A DNA stretch of 6,073 nucleotides from contig CANQWZ010000076.1 in the NCBI GenBank assembly GCA_947627685.1, positions 1-6,073 of the forward strand. Direction: 5' to 3'. Origin of the DNA: an uncultured Bacilli bacterium (lineage in GTDB: Bacteria; Bacillota_I; Bacilli_A; ML615J-28; CAG-313). Below are positions 5,838-6,073 of the stretch, piece by piece (the stretch's first letter is position 1; each line of letters opens with the position of its first letter). Made by a program: the position numbers and the translations under genes. A model generated the notes under the pieces. That model did no database searches. It was not told the origin of the DNA and saw only the letters and a list, made by a program, of their open reading frames with translations.

Positions 5838-6073
5838 AAGCAACAACAGAATTAATTGTTACTTTTGTGTATGCTTGACGATGGCCTTGTTTTTTGTGGT
5901 AATTCTTTTTAGCTTTATACTTGAAAACAATAATTTTTTTGCCACGTCCTTGTTTTTCGATGGTACCAACAACTTTAGCGCCTTCAACAACTGGTTGACC
6001 TACTTTATCACCTACAAGTAAAACTTGATCAAAAACAACTTCTTGACCTGCCTCACCTTCTAGTTTTTCAACG
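5836..6073 (-). CDS. rplU: 50S ribosomal protein L21, C-terminal part (5' end outside window)
   Basis: L21 is a 23S rRNA-binding protein of the 50S subunit. The reading frame enters at the right window edge and gives 78 complete residues ending in a TAG stop. Full-length L21 has about 100-103 residues, so roughly the first quarter is missing. Diagnostic stretches are VEKLEGEAGQEVVFDQVLLVG in family-typical order, KVVGTIEKQGRGKKIIVFKY, and the basic tail KAKKNYHKKQGHRQAYTKVTI that contacts rRNA. It is first in the cluster rplU-prp-rpmA. The promoter, and any L21-type leader RNA that may control the operon, would lie beyond position 6073 and cannot be judged. Confidence 0.98.
   Translation of the reverse strand, partial: VEKLEGEAGQEVVFDQVLLVGDKVGQPVVEGAKVVGTIEKQGRGKKIIVFKYKAKKNYHKKQGHRQAYTKVTINSVVA

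Noticed and set aside
5652..5855. Plus-strand open frame of 67 codons opposite prp
   Set aside because: Antisense to prp, whose active-site signature is clear. No ribosome site or family match.

Overview
The window is a compact, single-strand stretch of a low-G+C bacterial chromosome. By eye it is roughly one third G+C, and every gene lies on the minus strand. Three things point to the Bacillota/Mycoplasmatota group: the rplU-prp-rpmA ribosomal cluster, an L27 with the cleavable MMRLNLQFF leader plus its dedicated protease Prp, and a mutS-mutL pair of Firmicutes type. Every tryptophan codon I checked is TGG and no TGA is read through, so the standard bacterial code fits. An uncultured Bacilli-level lineage is plausible, but I cannot name a genus.

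Layout in transcription order (right to left): the C-terminal part of rplU (L21; its 5' end is beyond position 6073); prp; rpmA (L27); a palindromic terminator or attenuator hairpin; obgE (GTPase); the S component of an ECF-type vitamin/micronutrient transporter; a strong rho-independent terminator at about 3151-3176; an intergenic stretch with a good extended -10 promoter; mutS; and the N-terminal ATPase part of mutL, overlapping mutS by 8 bases and cut by the left window edge. No non-coding stretch exceeds 300 bases; the longest is the 146-base gap between the ECF gene and mutS.

The window reads as two transcription units. The first couples large-subunit proteins L21 and L27, the protease that matures L27, and the ribosome-assembly GTPase ObgE, with a membrane transporter subunit at its end. 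The second is the mismatch-repair pair: MutS recognises mismatches and MutL relays the signal. I found no mobile element, CRISPR array, tRNA/rRNA or prophage signal, and no evidence of an undescribed system. The points worth a second look are the hairpin between rpmA and obgE, the orphan ECF S component, the very short mutS leader with a nested out-of-frame start, and short repeats beside the mutS promoter.
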